Shown here in pieces: positions 17,818-26,584 of a DNA stretch of 33,321 nt (within the stretch, counting starts at the first letter, position 1; the number at the start of each line of letters is the position of its first letter). The stretch spans positions 11,430-44,750 of the forward strand of contig QWRJ01000006.1 of assembly GCA_003670475.1 (NCBI GenBank), read 5' to 3'. The DNA comes from Candidatus Limnocylindrus primus (GTDB lineage: Bacteria > Chloroflexota > Limnocylindria > Limnocylindrales > Limnocylindraceae). The notes under the pieces were generated by a model, which saw only the letters and a program-made list of their open reading frames with translations, had not been told where the DNA came from and did not search any database. The position numbers and the translations under genes are program-made.

Positions 17818-19338
17818 TTACTGGCCAACCGCTCCAAACTCTGTTGCAACCCAGGCGCGCGTGCAGGCTAGGCGACTGCTGAACGTGTCTGCCCCAAAGA
17901 GTGATGCGGTGGCAATGCGGCACTGCGTCCCACTCGGAAGCGTGACACGCTGACCGAGGAGGAGCATTGAGCGCCACCCCTCAGACGCATCAGGTCCTGC
18001 GGCAAGTTCGTCACGAGCCGCTGCTACGTAGGTAAAGATCGTTGACACATCTCCTGGTGCAATGCTGCCACGAACCAGCGCCGGCCCCAGATTCCAGTCC
18101 TTCACCAGGCCCGCCGCGTTGCGATCTGCCCGTGCATACCAGCGCATGGAGGCGAGCGCGGCGAGTGCGCTCGCGACCTCGCTTCCAGCATCAACTACAC
18201 GGAGCGTGATCGCTGAGAGGATGCGCTGCGCGCGACGGATGCGGTTCGTATCGCCGTCGTACTTTCGCGCGCGCGCGAAGCCGGTCCAGAGGCTGCTCGG
18301 CACATCAAAGATGCATCCGTCAGCAGAGGCGCCAACGACAGGGCAAGAGTCAGCGATGAAGTTCGGACTCGTGCTGCGCACCGTTGCAGTGGTCTCTGGC
18401 TCGCGGCAGTTGGCGTGATACCAGCCAGAGCGCCTCCCGAGCCGGTCAACGCTCCCTGGGCGCAGGAAGAGTAGGTCGCCGTACTTGGCGTTCGACGAGA
18501 TGTTGATGTCGTCGTAGCTCCTCTCGCCCCCCGTGCGAAGGCGGTTCGTCCGGCAGGAGGCGAAGCGGCTCTTGTCGTCTAGATGGACGAGCGTTGGACC
18601 AGGGGCGAGCGTGTCGAGTGTGGCGCCGAGGATATCGGCGGAACCGAAGGTGGTGAGCACCCAATCGTCAATCTCAATGTTGAACGCGTAGGCAAGGTTC
18701 TCGCGCACCTTTTCTGCGGCGAGCGAGGAGCGCTCCCATGCGCGCAGCTTCGGTGTTGCTTCCATGCAGAGCTGCGCGTAGACATAGAGTGCGTTCACTT
18801 TTCTGTTGAAGCGTGTCCGGCCGGGACGGCAGAAGTCACGTGAGAGTGAGGGCTTTAGGGGGAAGTTCACCATGTCGCGCGGGATGCTCAACGCCGCCGA
18901 CTCACCCGTTTCCGGGTTCACTGTGAGGAGGGTCATCACATCGGTCCGCTCGGTGCCAGCACGGTTGCGCGGCGCATCAAGCGTGGCATCGGCGGTAGGC
19001 GACCAGATGTACGGATAGAGGGCGCTCGCTGGCGAGCCATCAACGCTCGCCGCTGCCACCTTCGGCTCGAGGCTGCTGCAGCGTTCCGCGCCAAGTGGTG
19101 AGTACATCTTGCGACAGCGCTTGTCGCTCCCTAGGAAGAGGAGCGTGTAGCGGCCGTCGCTGCCGAGCAGTGATGCGTCAAGCGCTGCAACCTCAGCCGT
19201 AACCTCAGCGGCGCGCGCACCCTGCGTTGTGACGGCGAGCGGTCCAAGGCCAGACCAGGTGGCGGTGGAAAAAGTGATCCCGGCGAGAAGTGCGAGCGCT
19301 GCTGCATGCGGCGCGCCGCGGTGTCCCGCGGGCGTCAC
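17818..19338 (-). CDS. LytR-CpsA-Psr (LCP) family protein, Cys-rich, probably exported
   Basis: RYTLLFLGSDKR, RTDVMTLLTVNPETGESAALSIPRDM, ARARKYDGDTNRIRRAQRILSAI; N-terminal hydrophobic segment. Confidence 0.85.
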   Translation of the reverse strand: MTPAGHRGAPHAAALALLAGITFSTATWSGLGPLAVTTQGARAAEVTAEVAALDASLLGSDGRYTLLFLGSDKRCRKMYSPLGAERCSSLEPKVAAASVDGSPASALYPYIWSPTADATLDAPRNRAGTERTDVMTLLTVNPETGESAALSIPRDMVNFPLKPSLSRDFCRPGRTRFNRKVNALYVYAQLCMEATPKLRAWERSSLAAEKVRENLAYAFNIEIDDWVLTTFGSADILGATLDTLAPGPTLVHLDDKSRFASCRTNRLRTGGERSYDDINISSNAKYGDLLFLRPGSVDRLGRRSGWYHANCREPETTATVRSTSPNFIADSCPVVGASADGCIFDVPSSLWTGFARARKYDGDTNRIRRAQRILSAITLRVVDAGSEVASALAALASMRWYARADRNAAGLVKDWNLGPALVRGSIAPGDVSTIFTYVAAARDELAAGPDASEGWRSMLLLGQRVTLPSGTQCRIATASLFGADTFSSRLACTRAWVATEFGAVGQ

Positions 19339-20084
19339 ATCATCACCAGGCCGCCATCCACCCCCAGCACCTGGCCAGTGACATATGAAGCCTCACGCGA
19401 TGCGAGATAGATCACCGCAGCGGCGATCTCGTGCGGTTCGCCGAACCTGCCGAGTGGCGTCTGCGCCTTCACGCCATCTTTAATCGCATCCGGTAGGTCA
19501 GCGGTCAGTTCGGTCGTGATGAAGCCTGGCGCTACGGCGTTCACGGTGATGCCGCGGCTCGCAACCTCACGCGCGGTGGCCTTAGTGAGGCCGATCATCC
19601 CCGCCTTCGCCGAGCTGTAGTTTGCTTGGCCGGCATTCCCCGCCTGACCGGAGACGCTCGTGATGTTGATGATGCGACCACTCTTGGCGCGCAGCATCTC
19701 CTTCACCGCCGCCTTCGTCATATAGAAGGCGCCAGAGAGATTCGTGTCGATCACTTCACGCCACTGCTCTGGCGTCATGCGCAGGATCAGCGTGTCGCGG
19801 GTGATCCCCGCGTTATTCACGAGCAGGTCAACCTTGCCGAATGTCTCAATCGCCTTGGCGACCACCGCAACTGCGGCGTCTGGATCGGCGACGTCTGCCT
19901 GCAGAGCGATCCCCTTGCGCCCCTTCGCGGCGATCTCAGCGATCACGGCGTCGGCGGCGGCGGTGTTCCCCTTGTAGGTGATCAGCACGTCGGCGCCAGC
20001 ATCTGCAAGTGCGAGCGCAATGGCACGACCAATCCCGCGCGCGCCGCCCGTCACGATTGCCGAATAGCCCGTCAGTTCAAACAT
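19335..20084 (-). CDS. fabG: 3-oxoacyl-ACP reductase FabG
   Basis: GGARGIGRAIALALADAG, LVNNAGITRD, INITSVSGQAGNAGQANYSSAKAGMIGLTKA, C-terminal YVTGQVLGVDGGLVM. Confidence 0.95.
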   Translation of the reverse strand: MFELTGYSAIVTGGARGIGRAIALALADAGADVLITYKGNTAAADAVIAEIAAKGRKGIALQADVADPDAAVAVVAKAIETFGKVDLLVNNAGITRDTLILRMTPEQWREVIDTNLSGAFYMTKAAVKEMLRAKSGRIINITSVSGQAGNAGQANYSSAKAGMIGLTKATAREVASRGITVNAVAPGFITTELTADLPDAIKDGVKAQTPLGRFGEPHEIAAAVIYLASREASYVTGQVLGVDGGLVMM

Positions 20085-20138
20085 GCCGCCTCCTTCGTTG
20101 TGATGCTCATTCGCTTGCTCTTCCTCATCAGTTTGATC

Positions 20139-21314
20139 TTAGCGACGGCGTCCGTCCAGGTGCGCACGAAGCGCCGCAGGGACGGCGTCCGCCTTCGCCC
20201 CACCCTCAGGGCGAACCACGACGATCTTGCTCGCATCAACGCTCGCCGCACGCGCGCCGTGCGCCGGATCGGCATCCCAGCGCGTGACGAAGGCGCCCGA
20301 GGTGTAGCCACCACCAAACGCCACGGTGCAGAAGACATCTCCAGGCTTCAGGCGCCCTGCGGCCACCGCCTCAGAGAGGGCGATCGGGATGCTCGCCGCT
20401 GAGGTGTTCCCGTACTTATCAAGGTTCACGAAGATCTGGTCCATCGGATAGTTGATCGCCTTGGAGACGTGTTCAATGATGCGGATGTTCGCCTGATGCG
20501 GAATCACGAGATTCACCTGTGACGGGGTGAGGCCGGCGCGCTCAATTGCAGCGGTCGCCACCGCCGCCATGGTGCGTGTTGCGTAGACGTACGTTTTTGC
20601 GCCATCCATCTTGATCAGCGGATCGGCGTTGTCGCCCGCGCCGCCAGGAATCCAGAGCGCGTAGGCGCCGCTCGGATCAGCAGAGAGTTCAAAGCTGAGC
20701 GTCCCTGGACGTGTTGTCCCCTCCTGTCCGGCGGGAAGTTCAAGCGCCTCCAGAACAATGGCGCCGGCACCATCACCGAAGAGGACGCACGTTGAGCGAT
20801 CGCTCCAATCAACGGAGCGTGAGAGCGTCTCCGCGCCAATGACGAGTGCGCGTTGACCGAGCCCTGCAGTGATGAAGCCGTGCGCAACCGCGTAGGCGTA
20901 GGCGAAACCGGAGCAGGCGGCGGATAGGTCAAAGGCGGCGGCGCGCGTGCTGCCGATCGCCCCCTTCACTAACACTGCTGTGCTCGGCATCAAGTGATCT
21001 GGCGTCAGTGTTGCCACCACGATCAGGTCAACGTCGTCGGCGCTGATCCCAGCAACGGCGAGTGCGCGCGCCGCCGCAATGGATGCCATGGAGGCGGTCG
21101 TCTCACCCTCCGCCGCAATGCGGCGCTCACGAATCCCCGTGCGCGTGGTAATCCATTCGTCGCTCGTCTCCACGATCTTCTCCAGATCCGCATTCGTCAA
21201 AATCGTGGACGGCACCTCATGCCCCCAGCCGATGATATGCGTGGTGCGGTTCGGCAGCTGCGCGCGACCGGTCGTCCCGCCAATGCGCTGCTCGTTCATG
21301 GCGTCTCCGCTCAT
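20139..21314 (-). CDS. fabH: 3-oxoacyl-ACP synthase III FabH (with C-terminal extension)
   Basis: Catalytic Cys in FDLSAACSGFAYA, VIPHQANIRI, NLDKYGNTSAASIPIAL; ~45 aa beyond the usual C-terminus. Confidence 0.94.
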   Translation of the reverse strand: MSGDAMNEQRIGGTTGRAQLPNRTTHIIGWGHEVPSTILTNADLEKIVETSDEWITTRTGIRERRIAAEGETTASMASIAAARALAVAGISADDVDLIVVATLTPDHLMPSTAVLVKGAIGSTRAAAFDLSAACSGFAYAYAVAHGFITAGLGQRALVIGAETLSRSVDWSDRSTCVLFGDGAGAIVLEALELPAGQEGTTRPGTLSFELSADPSGAYALWIPGGAGDNADPLIKMDGAKTYVYATRTMAAVATAAIERAGLTPSQVNLVIPHQANIRIIEHVSKAINYPMDQIFVNLDKYGNTSAASIPIALSEAVAAGRLKPGDVFCTVAFGGGYTSGAFVTRWDADPAHGARAASVDASKIVVVRPEGGAKADAVPAALRAHLDGRRR

Positions 21315-22108
21315 GACTCAAGCTCGATGATCGGCGACTTTGACTTCACGAGGCGGCCGTTCTCGGCAACGATGCGCACCACGCGCCCCGCCTTATCCGA
21401 CTTGATCTCGTTGAAGAGCTTCATCGCCTCAATCAGGCCGATCGGCTGACCAACGCTGATCGTCTGGCCGACCGCAATCATCGGATCGGCGCCTGGGGTT
21501 GCTGCGGCGTAGAAGATGCCGGTGAGCGGCGCGTTGACGAACACGCCACTCGGTGCGGCGGCGCCAGCGGCGGCTGCTCCTGTGGGGGCAGCAGAAGAGG
21601 GCGGCGCGGCGGTTGACGCCGCAGAAGCGGTTGACGTAGGTGCACCAGCGGCGAGAACGATCTGTCCGCCAGCAACGGCGGCGCGGCTGCGCACCACCAC
21701 GCGGGTGCCGCCAGAGGAGAGTTCAATTTCGGCGAGGCCGCTCCCATCCGCAACGGCGGCGAGTCGGTCGATCAGTTCCACCAGATCCGCTTCGTCGCTG
21801 GTGAGCGGCGCCTGCTCTGCCGTCTGACGTGGGATGCGTAGCTCGGGTGGCTGCGCGTTCAGGCGCGGCTGACCGCGGCGCGGTCGCGGCGGCGTAGTCT
21901 GCATCACGGGGCGCGGTTCGATGCGCTCTGCTGTACGACGCTCAGTGGTGAATCGCTCCACTGGCGGCGTGGATGGCTTCGCTGGGCTAATGCCGCTACT
22001 CGGTTGCGGCGCCGCGGCACCACCGCGCGCGCGTCGCGCCGCCTCACGCGCCGCATCCAGCGCCCGTAGCGCACTCTTCTGCAGTCGCTCGCGACGCTTC
22101 TCTGCCAT
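21311..22108 (-). CDS. accB: Biotin carboxyl carrier protein AccB (canonical, with long N-terminal extension)
   Basis: VGQPIGLIEAMKLFNEIKSDKAGRVV biotinyl motif and thumb loop GIFYAAATPGADPMIAVGQ; start MAEKRRERL overlaps the fabF stop (TGATG). The ORF track opens at 22123. Confidence 0.93.
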   Translation of the reverse strand: MAEKRRERLQKSALRALDAAREAARRARGGAAAPQPSSGISPAKPSTPPVERFTTERRTAERIEPRPVMQTTPPRPRRGQPRLNAQPPELRIPRQTAEQAPLTSDEADLVELIDRLAAVADGSGLAEIELSSGGTRVVVRSRAAVAGGQIVLAAGAPTSTASAASTAAPPSSAAPTGAAAAGAAAPSGVFVNAPLTGIFYAAATPGADPMIAVGQTISVGQPIGLIEAMKLFNEIKSDKAGRVVRIVAENGRLVKSKSPIIELES

Positions 22109-23418
22109 CAGCGACCCGTCCATTTTGCAAGAAGCAACGCCGCGTTCTGCCCGCCGAATCCGAACGCATTCACGAGCGCAAGGGCAACCTCTTGGTCACG
22201 CGGCGCGCCTGTGACAATGTCGAGCGCGCCAACGAGTGGGTCGGGGGCGCTGAGGTTGAGCGTGGCGTGGACGCGGCTGTCGCGCATCGCGCAGATGGTG
22301 GCGGCGGCGCCGAGCGCACCGGCGGCACCGAGCGTGTGGCCGATGTTCCCCTTGGTTGCGGTGATGCTGGCGCGCAACTGTGCGCGATCCGCCGATGCGG
22401 CGCTTGCGGCATCTGCCGCGCCAGTGAGGATGGTGCGGATGGCGTCGAGCTCCGCCTTATCGCCCTCTGGTGTTGAGGTGGCGTGCGCGTTGACGTGGTC
22501 AATCTCGCTCCCCGCGCGTCCCGCCTTCTCCAGCGCGCGACGTGCGGCGCGCACGGCGCCGTACCCGCCAGGGGCAGGGAGGGTGATGTGCTGCGCGTCC
22601 GCCGATGCGCCGTAGCCAACGATCTCGGCGAGCGGCGTGGCGCCGCGTGCAAGGGCGAGGTCGAGTCGCTCAAGAAGCAAGATGCCAGCGCCTTCGGACA
22701 TCACGAAGCCGTCGCGCGCGCTGTCGAACGGTCGCGATGCGGCGGCAGGATCGCCGCCCGCAGCGCTACTCCCACTTCGTGAAAGTGCACGCATATTGTT
22801 GAATCCGGCAATCACCACAGGGTGCAGCGCCGCTTCGGCACCACCAGCGAGTGCGCGCTCAGCATCACCACGACGAATCGTCTCGTAGGCTTCGCCAATG
22901 GCGTGACCGGCGGTGGCGCAGGCGCTGACTGGCCCAAACGATGGGCCTTGCGCATTGACGTGGATCGCAACTTCGCCCGCCGCCATATTGCCGATCGCTC
23001 CTGGAATCAAGAATGGCGAGACGCGACCCGCCCCCTTCTCGCCGTAGTTCAGCGCCTGTTCAAAGAGTGTCGTTGCACCACCAAGGCCTGAGCCGATGAT
23101 CGTTGCGGTGCCAAGGGCGAGCTCGTCGCTCAGCCGCGCTGGGAGACCTGCGGAGATGAGTGCCTCAACAGAAGCGGCGATCGCAAGGTGTGAGAAGCGA
23201 TCGAGTCGCTTGATCTGTTTCGCCTCAAGGATGTCGGATGGATCAAAGTTCGGGACCTGTCCGCCGAAGTCCACCTCTTGTCCGGTCAGGTCGAGGCCTT
23301 CAAGCCGGCGAATGCCAGAGCGTCCCGCGAGGAGACCGCTCCAGAGCGCATCCACGCCGCGACCGAGTGGGGAGAGCGCCCCCATGCCGGTGACAACAAC
23401 GCGATGCGCCGTGTTCAT
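22108..23418 (-). CDS. fabF: 3-oxoacyl-ACP synthase II FabF
   Basis: Catalytic Cys in GPVSACATAGHAIGEA, NAHATSTPEGDKAE, TKGNIGHTLGAAGALG. Confidence 0.95.
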   Translation of the reverse strand: MNTAHRVVVTGMGALSPLGRGVDALWSGLLAGRSGIRRLEGLDLTGQEVDFGGQVPNFDPSDILEAKQIKRLDRFSHLAIAASVEALISAGLPARLSDELALGTATIIGSGLGGATTLFEQALNYGEKGAGRVSPFLIPGAIGNMAAGEVAIHVNAQGPSFGPVSACATAGHAIGEAYETIRRGDAERALAGGAEAALHPVVIAGFNNMRALSRSGSSAAGGDPAAASRPFDSARDGFVMSEGAGILLLERLDLALARGATPLAEIVGYGASADAQHITLPAPGGYGAVRAARRALEKAGRAGSEIDHVNAHATSTPEGDKAELDAIRTILTGAADAASAASADRAQLRASITATKGNIGHTLGAAGALGAAATICAMRDSRVHATLNLSAPDPLVGALDIVTGAPRDQEVALALVNAFGFGGQNAALLLAKWTGR

Positions 23419-24164
23419 CGCACCATCTTCCCTGTGCGTACGGTGGCAGCGCGATACGCGTCGCCTGCGAGTCCGCGCGCCGTGAGCGCATCGCTCACTG
23501 CGTCCGTGTCGTACGTTGCGCGATGAATCTCGGCGCTGATCGTGCCAGCGTCTGGATCAATGTCGATGACGGCGAATGCGGCGGAGGCCTCACCGTCATA
23601 TGGGAGCCCCGCAGATCCGGCGTCCACGATCACCTTCCACCCGTAATCCTTGACGCGTGCCTGATGGGTGAAGCCAACGCAGACAAGGCGCGCGTCGGTC
23701 TGGCCGATCAGCTCCAACGTGGTGGAAGGATCAAGGTCGGCGCTCAACGGAATGGTGCGCGAGCCTGGTGAGGCGTGGCAGAAGGTGACGCCGATCTCGC
23801 CGTAGCGGATGCGACGCTCGGTTGGGAGGGAGCGCAGCCACTCAATGCGATCGTCATCAAGTTCATCCGATGCCCACTCAACTGAAGCCTTCAGTGCTGG
23901 CGGGAGTCCGCCAGCGAGGCTTGGGAAGCTCGCCGCGTAATCAAGGTCGGCCACCGCAATGTCGCCAGTGCCAGCAGTGACAAGCGCACCGCTCGACTGC
24001 AACTTGCGGATCAGGTCAATCGTCTCGGTTGGCTTCGGCCCGAAGAGGGCGTGATCGCCAAGGATCGCCACCTGGTCCGGCTTCAGCGAAGGGAACTTCG
24101 CCACGATCGCCTCAAGTGCGGCGAGATTGCCGTGGATGTCGGAGATGACAAGGACGCGCTTCAT
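23415..24164 (-). CDS. Calcineurin-like metallophosphoesterase with altered metal-binding motifs
   Basis: MKRVLVISDIHGNLAALEAI, ILGDHALFGPKP, FCHASPGS; GNHD-equivalent is AGTGD and GHTH-equivalent is GFTH. Start at 24164 with GAGAGG upstream; the ORF-track start at 24293 would overlap fabZ. Confidence 0.85.
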   Translation of the reverse strand: MKRVLVISDIHGNLAALEAIVAKFPSLKPDQVAILGDHALFGPKPTETIDLIRKLQSSGALVTAGTGDIAVADLDYAASFPSLAGGLPPALKASVEWASDELDDDRIEWLRSLPTERRIRYGEIGVTFCHASPGSRTIPLSADLDPSTTLELIGQTDARLVCVGFTHQARVKDYGWKVIVDAGSAGLPYDGEASAAFAVIDIDPDAGTISAEIHRATYDTDAVSDALTARGLAGDAYRAATVRTGKMVR

Positions 24165-24180
24165 TGATGTACTTCCTCTC

Positions 24181-24666
24181 TTATGACGCGGTGGACCCGG
24201 ATGGGTGCGGGAGTGCGCTCTCTGGCGGAATGACAAACGTAATCGTTGCGCTGCAGGCCTTCTCGCCGTTGACGGAGGCGGTTCCAACGGCACTCCCCAT
24301 GCGTGAGCCGAGCTTCTGCATCACGATCTCCAGCTGCAACGTTTCGCCAGGGGTCACCATGCGCGTGAAGCGGCACTCTTCAATCTTGGCGAAGACGCCG
24401 AGTCGGTTGCCGAACCCTTCGGTACGCGCCACATAGACCGCCATCGCCTGCGCGAGTGCTTCAACTTGGAGGACGCCAGGCATGATCGGGCCGACTGGCT
24501 GTGGGAAGTGGCCGGGGACCCAGAAGGCGTCGGCGCGGACGTCTAACTCCGCCACAAGACGCTGCGCCGCGCGATCTTCAGAAACGACGCGGCTCAGCAG
24601 GAGGAAGGGGGCGCGATGCGGGATCAGCGCCTCAATCTGCTGCTGGTTCAGAAGCGGCTCACTCAT
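24181..24666 (-). CDS. fabZ: 3-hydroxyacyl-ACP dehydratase FabZ
   Basis: IPHRAPFLLLSRV, VPGHFPQPVGPIMPGVLQVEALAQ. Confidence 0.94.
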   Translation of the reverse strand: MSEPLLNQQQIEALIPHRAPFLLLSRVVSEDRAAQRLVAELDVRADAFWVPGHFPQPVGPIMPGVLQVEALAQAMAVYVARTEGFGNRLGVFAKIEECRFTRMVTPGETLQLEIVMQKLGSRMGSAVGTASVNGEKACSATITFVIPPESALPHPSGSTAS

Positions 24667-24678
24667 GCGACCTCCATG

Positions 24679-26070
24679 CTAAGCACCCGCCTGGTCGCCT
24701 GAACGACGCGGCGCGGCGGCGAGGATGGCTGCGGTGCCAACGTCATCGAGCATGCTGGTGGTGACGCCACCACTCAAGAAAGACGGGCTTTCGAGGAGGC
24801 CGAGGAAGAAGTCGCGCGTGGTCGCCACACCGTCAATCTCTAGTTCGCGGAGTGCGGCGCGGGAGCGTGCGATCGCCTCTTCCCGCGTTGCCCCCCAGAC
24901 AATCAGCTTGCCGAGGAGGCTGTCGTAGTACGGCGGCACTTCGTAGCCCGCGTAGAGGTGCGAGTCGAATCGCACCCATGGGCCGCTCGGCGAACGATAT
25001 GCGCTGATCTCCCCCGCCTGCGGCTGGAAGTTATTTGCCGGATCTTCTGCCGTGATGCGGAACTCAATGGCGTGGCCGCGCGGCTGAATCTCGCGCTGCG
25101 TCATTGGCATACGCGCGCCACTGGCGAGTGTGATCTGCAGCGCCACAAGGTCCACGCCAGTCACCACCTCGGTCACGGGATGCTCCACCTGGATGCGGCA
25201 GTTGATCTCAATAAAGTACGGCTTCCCGTCTGGGCCCACCAAGAATTCAAGCGTCCCCACGTTGCGATAGCCGGCGGCGCCGATCGCCTTTGCGGCGCGC
25301 GCAAGGAAATCTTCGCGGACGCGCGGCGTGAGCGCCGTGGACGGCGACTCTTCAACGAGCTTCTGGTGACGTCGCTGTAGCGAACAGTCGCGCTCGCCAA
25401 AGTGGAGCGCCGTCCCTTCACTATCAACCGCGATCTGCACCTCAACATGGTGCGTTGCGCTGAGATACTTCTCCAAATAAATGGATCCATCACCGAAGGC
25501 GGCCTGCGCCTCTTGCGCGCAGATGGAGAAGTTCTTGCTGAGCTCTGCGGCGTCCTGTGCCACGCGCATCCCACGGCCGCCACCACCTGCGGATGCCTTG
25601 AGGATCACCGGATAGCCAATCTTCTTCGCCGCATCTAGTGCGGCTGACTCATCTGCGACCACGCCGTCTGAACCAGGAATGGTGGGGAGGCCGTGCTTGG
25701 CGAGCAGCGCGCGTGTGGCCGCCTTGGAGTGGAACTTCTCAAGGATCGGCGCCGATGGCCCAATGAAGGTGAGCTTGTGCGCCGCAACCGCTTCGGCGAA
25801 TGCGGCGTTCTCGGAGAGGAAGCCGTAGCCCGGGTGGATGGCGTCGCAGCCGGTGGCGAGTGCCGCGGAGATGATCGCGGGGGCGGAGAGGTAACTCTGC
25901 TTCGCGTCGGCTGGCCCAATGCAGACCGCCTCGTCGGCAACCAAGACCGCGCGCGAGTCCGCATCCGCCTCGCTGTAGGCGACCACCGCCTCAAGGCCAA
26001 GCTGGCGGCAGGCGCGCAGGATGCGCAGCGCAATCTCGCCACGATTCGCAATCAGGACGCGCTTGATCAC
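24679..26070 (-). CDS. accC: Biotin carboxylase AccC
   Basis: IKRVLIANRGEIALRILRACRQLG, KASAGGGGRGMRVA, YFIEINCRIQVEHPVTEVVTGVDLV. Confidence 0.96.
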   Translation of the reverse strand: MIKRVLIANRGEIALRILRACRQLGLEAVVAYSEADADSRAVLVADEAVCIGPADAKQSYLSAPAIISAALATGCDAIHPGYGFLSENAAFAEAVAAHKLTFIGPSAPILEKFHSKAATRALLAKHGLPTIPGSDGVVADESAALDAAKKIGYPVILKASAGGGGRGMRVAQDAAELSKNFSICAQEAQAAFGDGSIYLEKYLSATHHVEVQIAVDSEGTALHFGERDCSLQRRHQKLVEESPSTALTPRVREDFLARAAKAIGAAGYRNVGTLEFLVGPDGKPYFIEINCRIQVEHPVTEVVTGVDLVALQITLASGARMPMTQREIQPRGHAIEFRITAEDPANNFQPQAGEISAYRSPSGPWVRFDSHLYAGYEVPPYYDSLLGKLIVWGATREEAIARSRAALRELEIDGVATTRDFFLGLLESPSFLSGGVTTSMLDDVGTAAILAAAPRRSGDQAGA

Positions 26071-26582
26071 TTGGACCCCTCGCCGATTGACTCAAGCAGG
26101 AAGATCTCCTGGCCGTACTCCACCGGATCGCCAGTGGCAGACTTCAGCGCCGCCACGATCCCGCCGTGCGTTGCACGGACTTCGCTCGGAATGCCGAGCA
26201 CCTCAACGGTGGCAACGAGCGCACCCTTCGCCACCTTGGCGCCAACGTGAATCTCCTTGGAGAGCGTCAGGAATCCCACCGCCGTTGCGCGCACCGCATG
26301 CTTGCGCGCAGCGCTAACGGAACTCGGCGCCGGCGCCGCCGCGGCAGCCTGCCCTGCAGCGCCTTGCGCTGGAGCACCAAACGAAGCGGCCTGCTGTACG
26401 CCGAGCGACTCAGACCGAACGCGCACCGTTGCGCCGTTTCGCTCAACCTCAATCTCGCCGAGGCCGGTCTCTGCAAGGCGATCAACGAGCACGGGGAGGA
26501 GTGCGTCAATGAGAGCGCCGAGCTCTTCGGCGTTCCCTTCGCCGCTCACGTTGGCGTTTGCAAGGTCACGAAACTTTGCCAT
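26067..26582 (-). CDS. BCCP-like biotinyl/lipoyl-domain protein lacking the biotinylated lysine (BADC-like candidate)
   Basis: Same layout as AccB (N-terminal LVDRLAETGLGEIEVERNGATVRVRS, Ala/Pro linker, C-terminal biotinyl-like fold VGAKVAKGALVATVEVLGIPSEVRATHGGIVAALKSATGDPVEYGQEIFLLES), but EAMKL is replaced by EVLGI. Confidence 0.85.
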   Translation of the reverse strand: MAKFRDLANANVSGEGNAEELGALIDALLPVLVDRLAETGLGEIEVERNGATVRVRSESLGVQQAASFGAPAQGAAGQAAAAAPAPSSVSAARKHAVRATAVGFLTLSKEIHVGAKVAKGALVATVEVLGIPSEVRATHGGIVAALKSATGDPVEYGQEIFLLESIGEGSK

Positions 26583-26584
26583 CG

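Noticed and set aside
24165-24293. N-terminal extension of the metallophosphoesterase
   Set aside because: Would overlap fabZ by ~110 nt with Pro/Arg-rich sequence; MKRVLVISDIHGN at 24164 with an upstream GAGAGG is the natural start.
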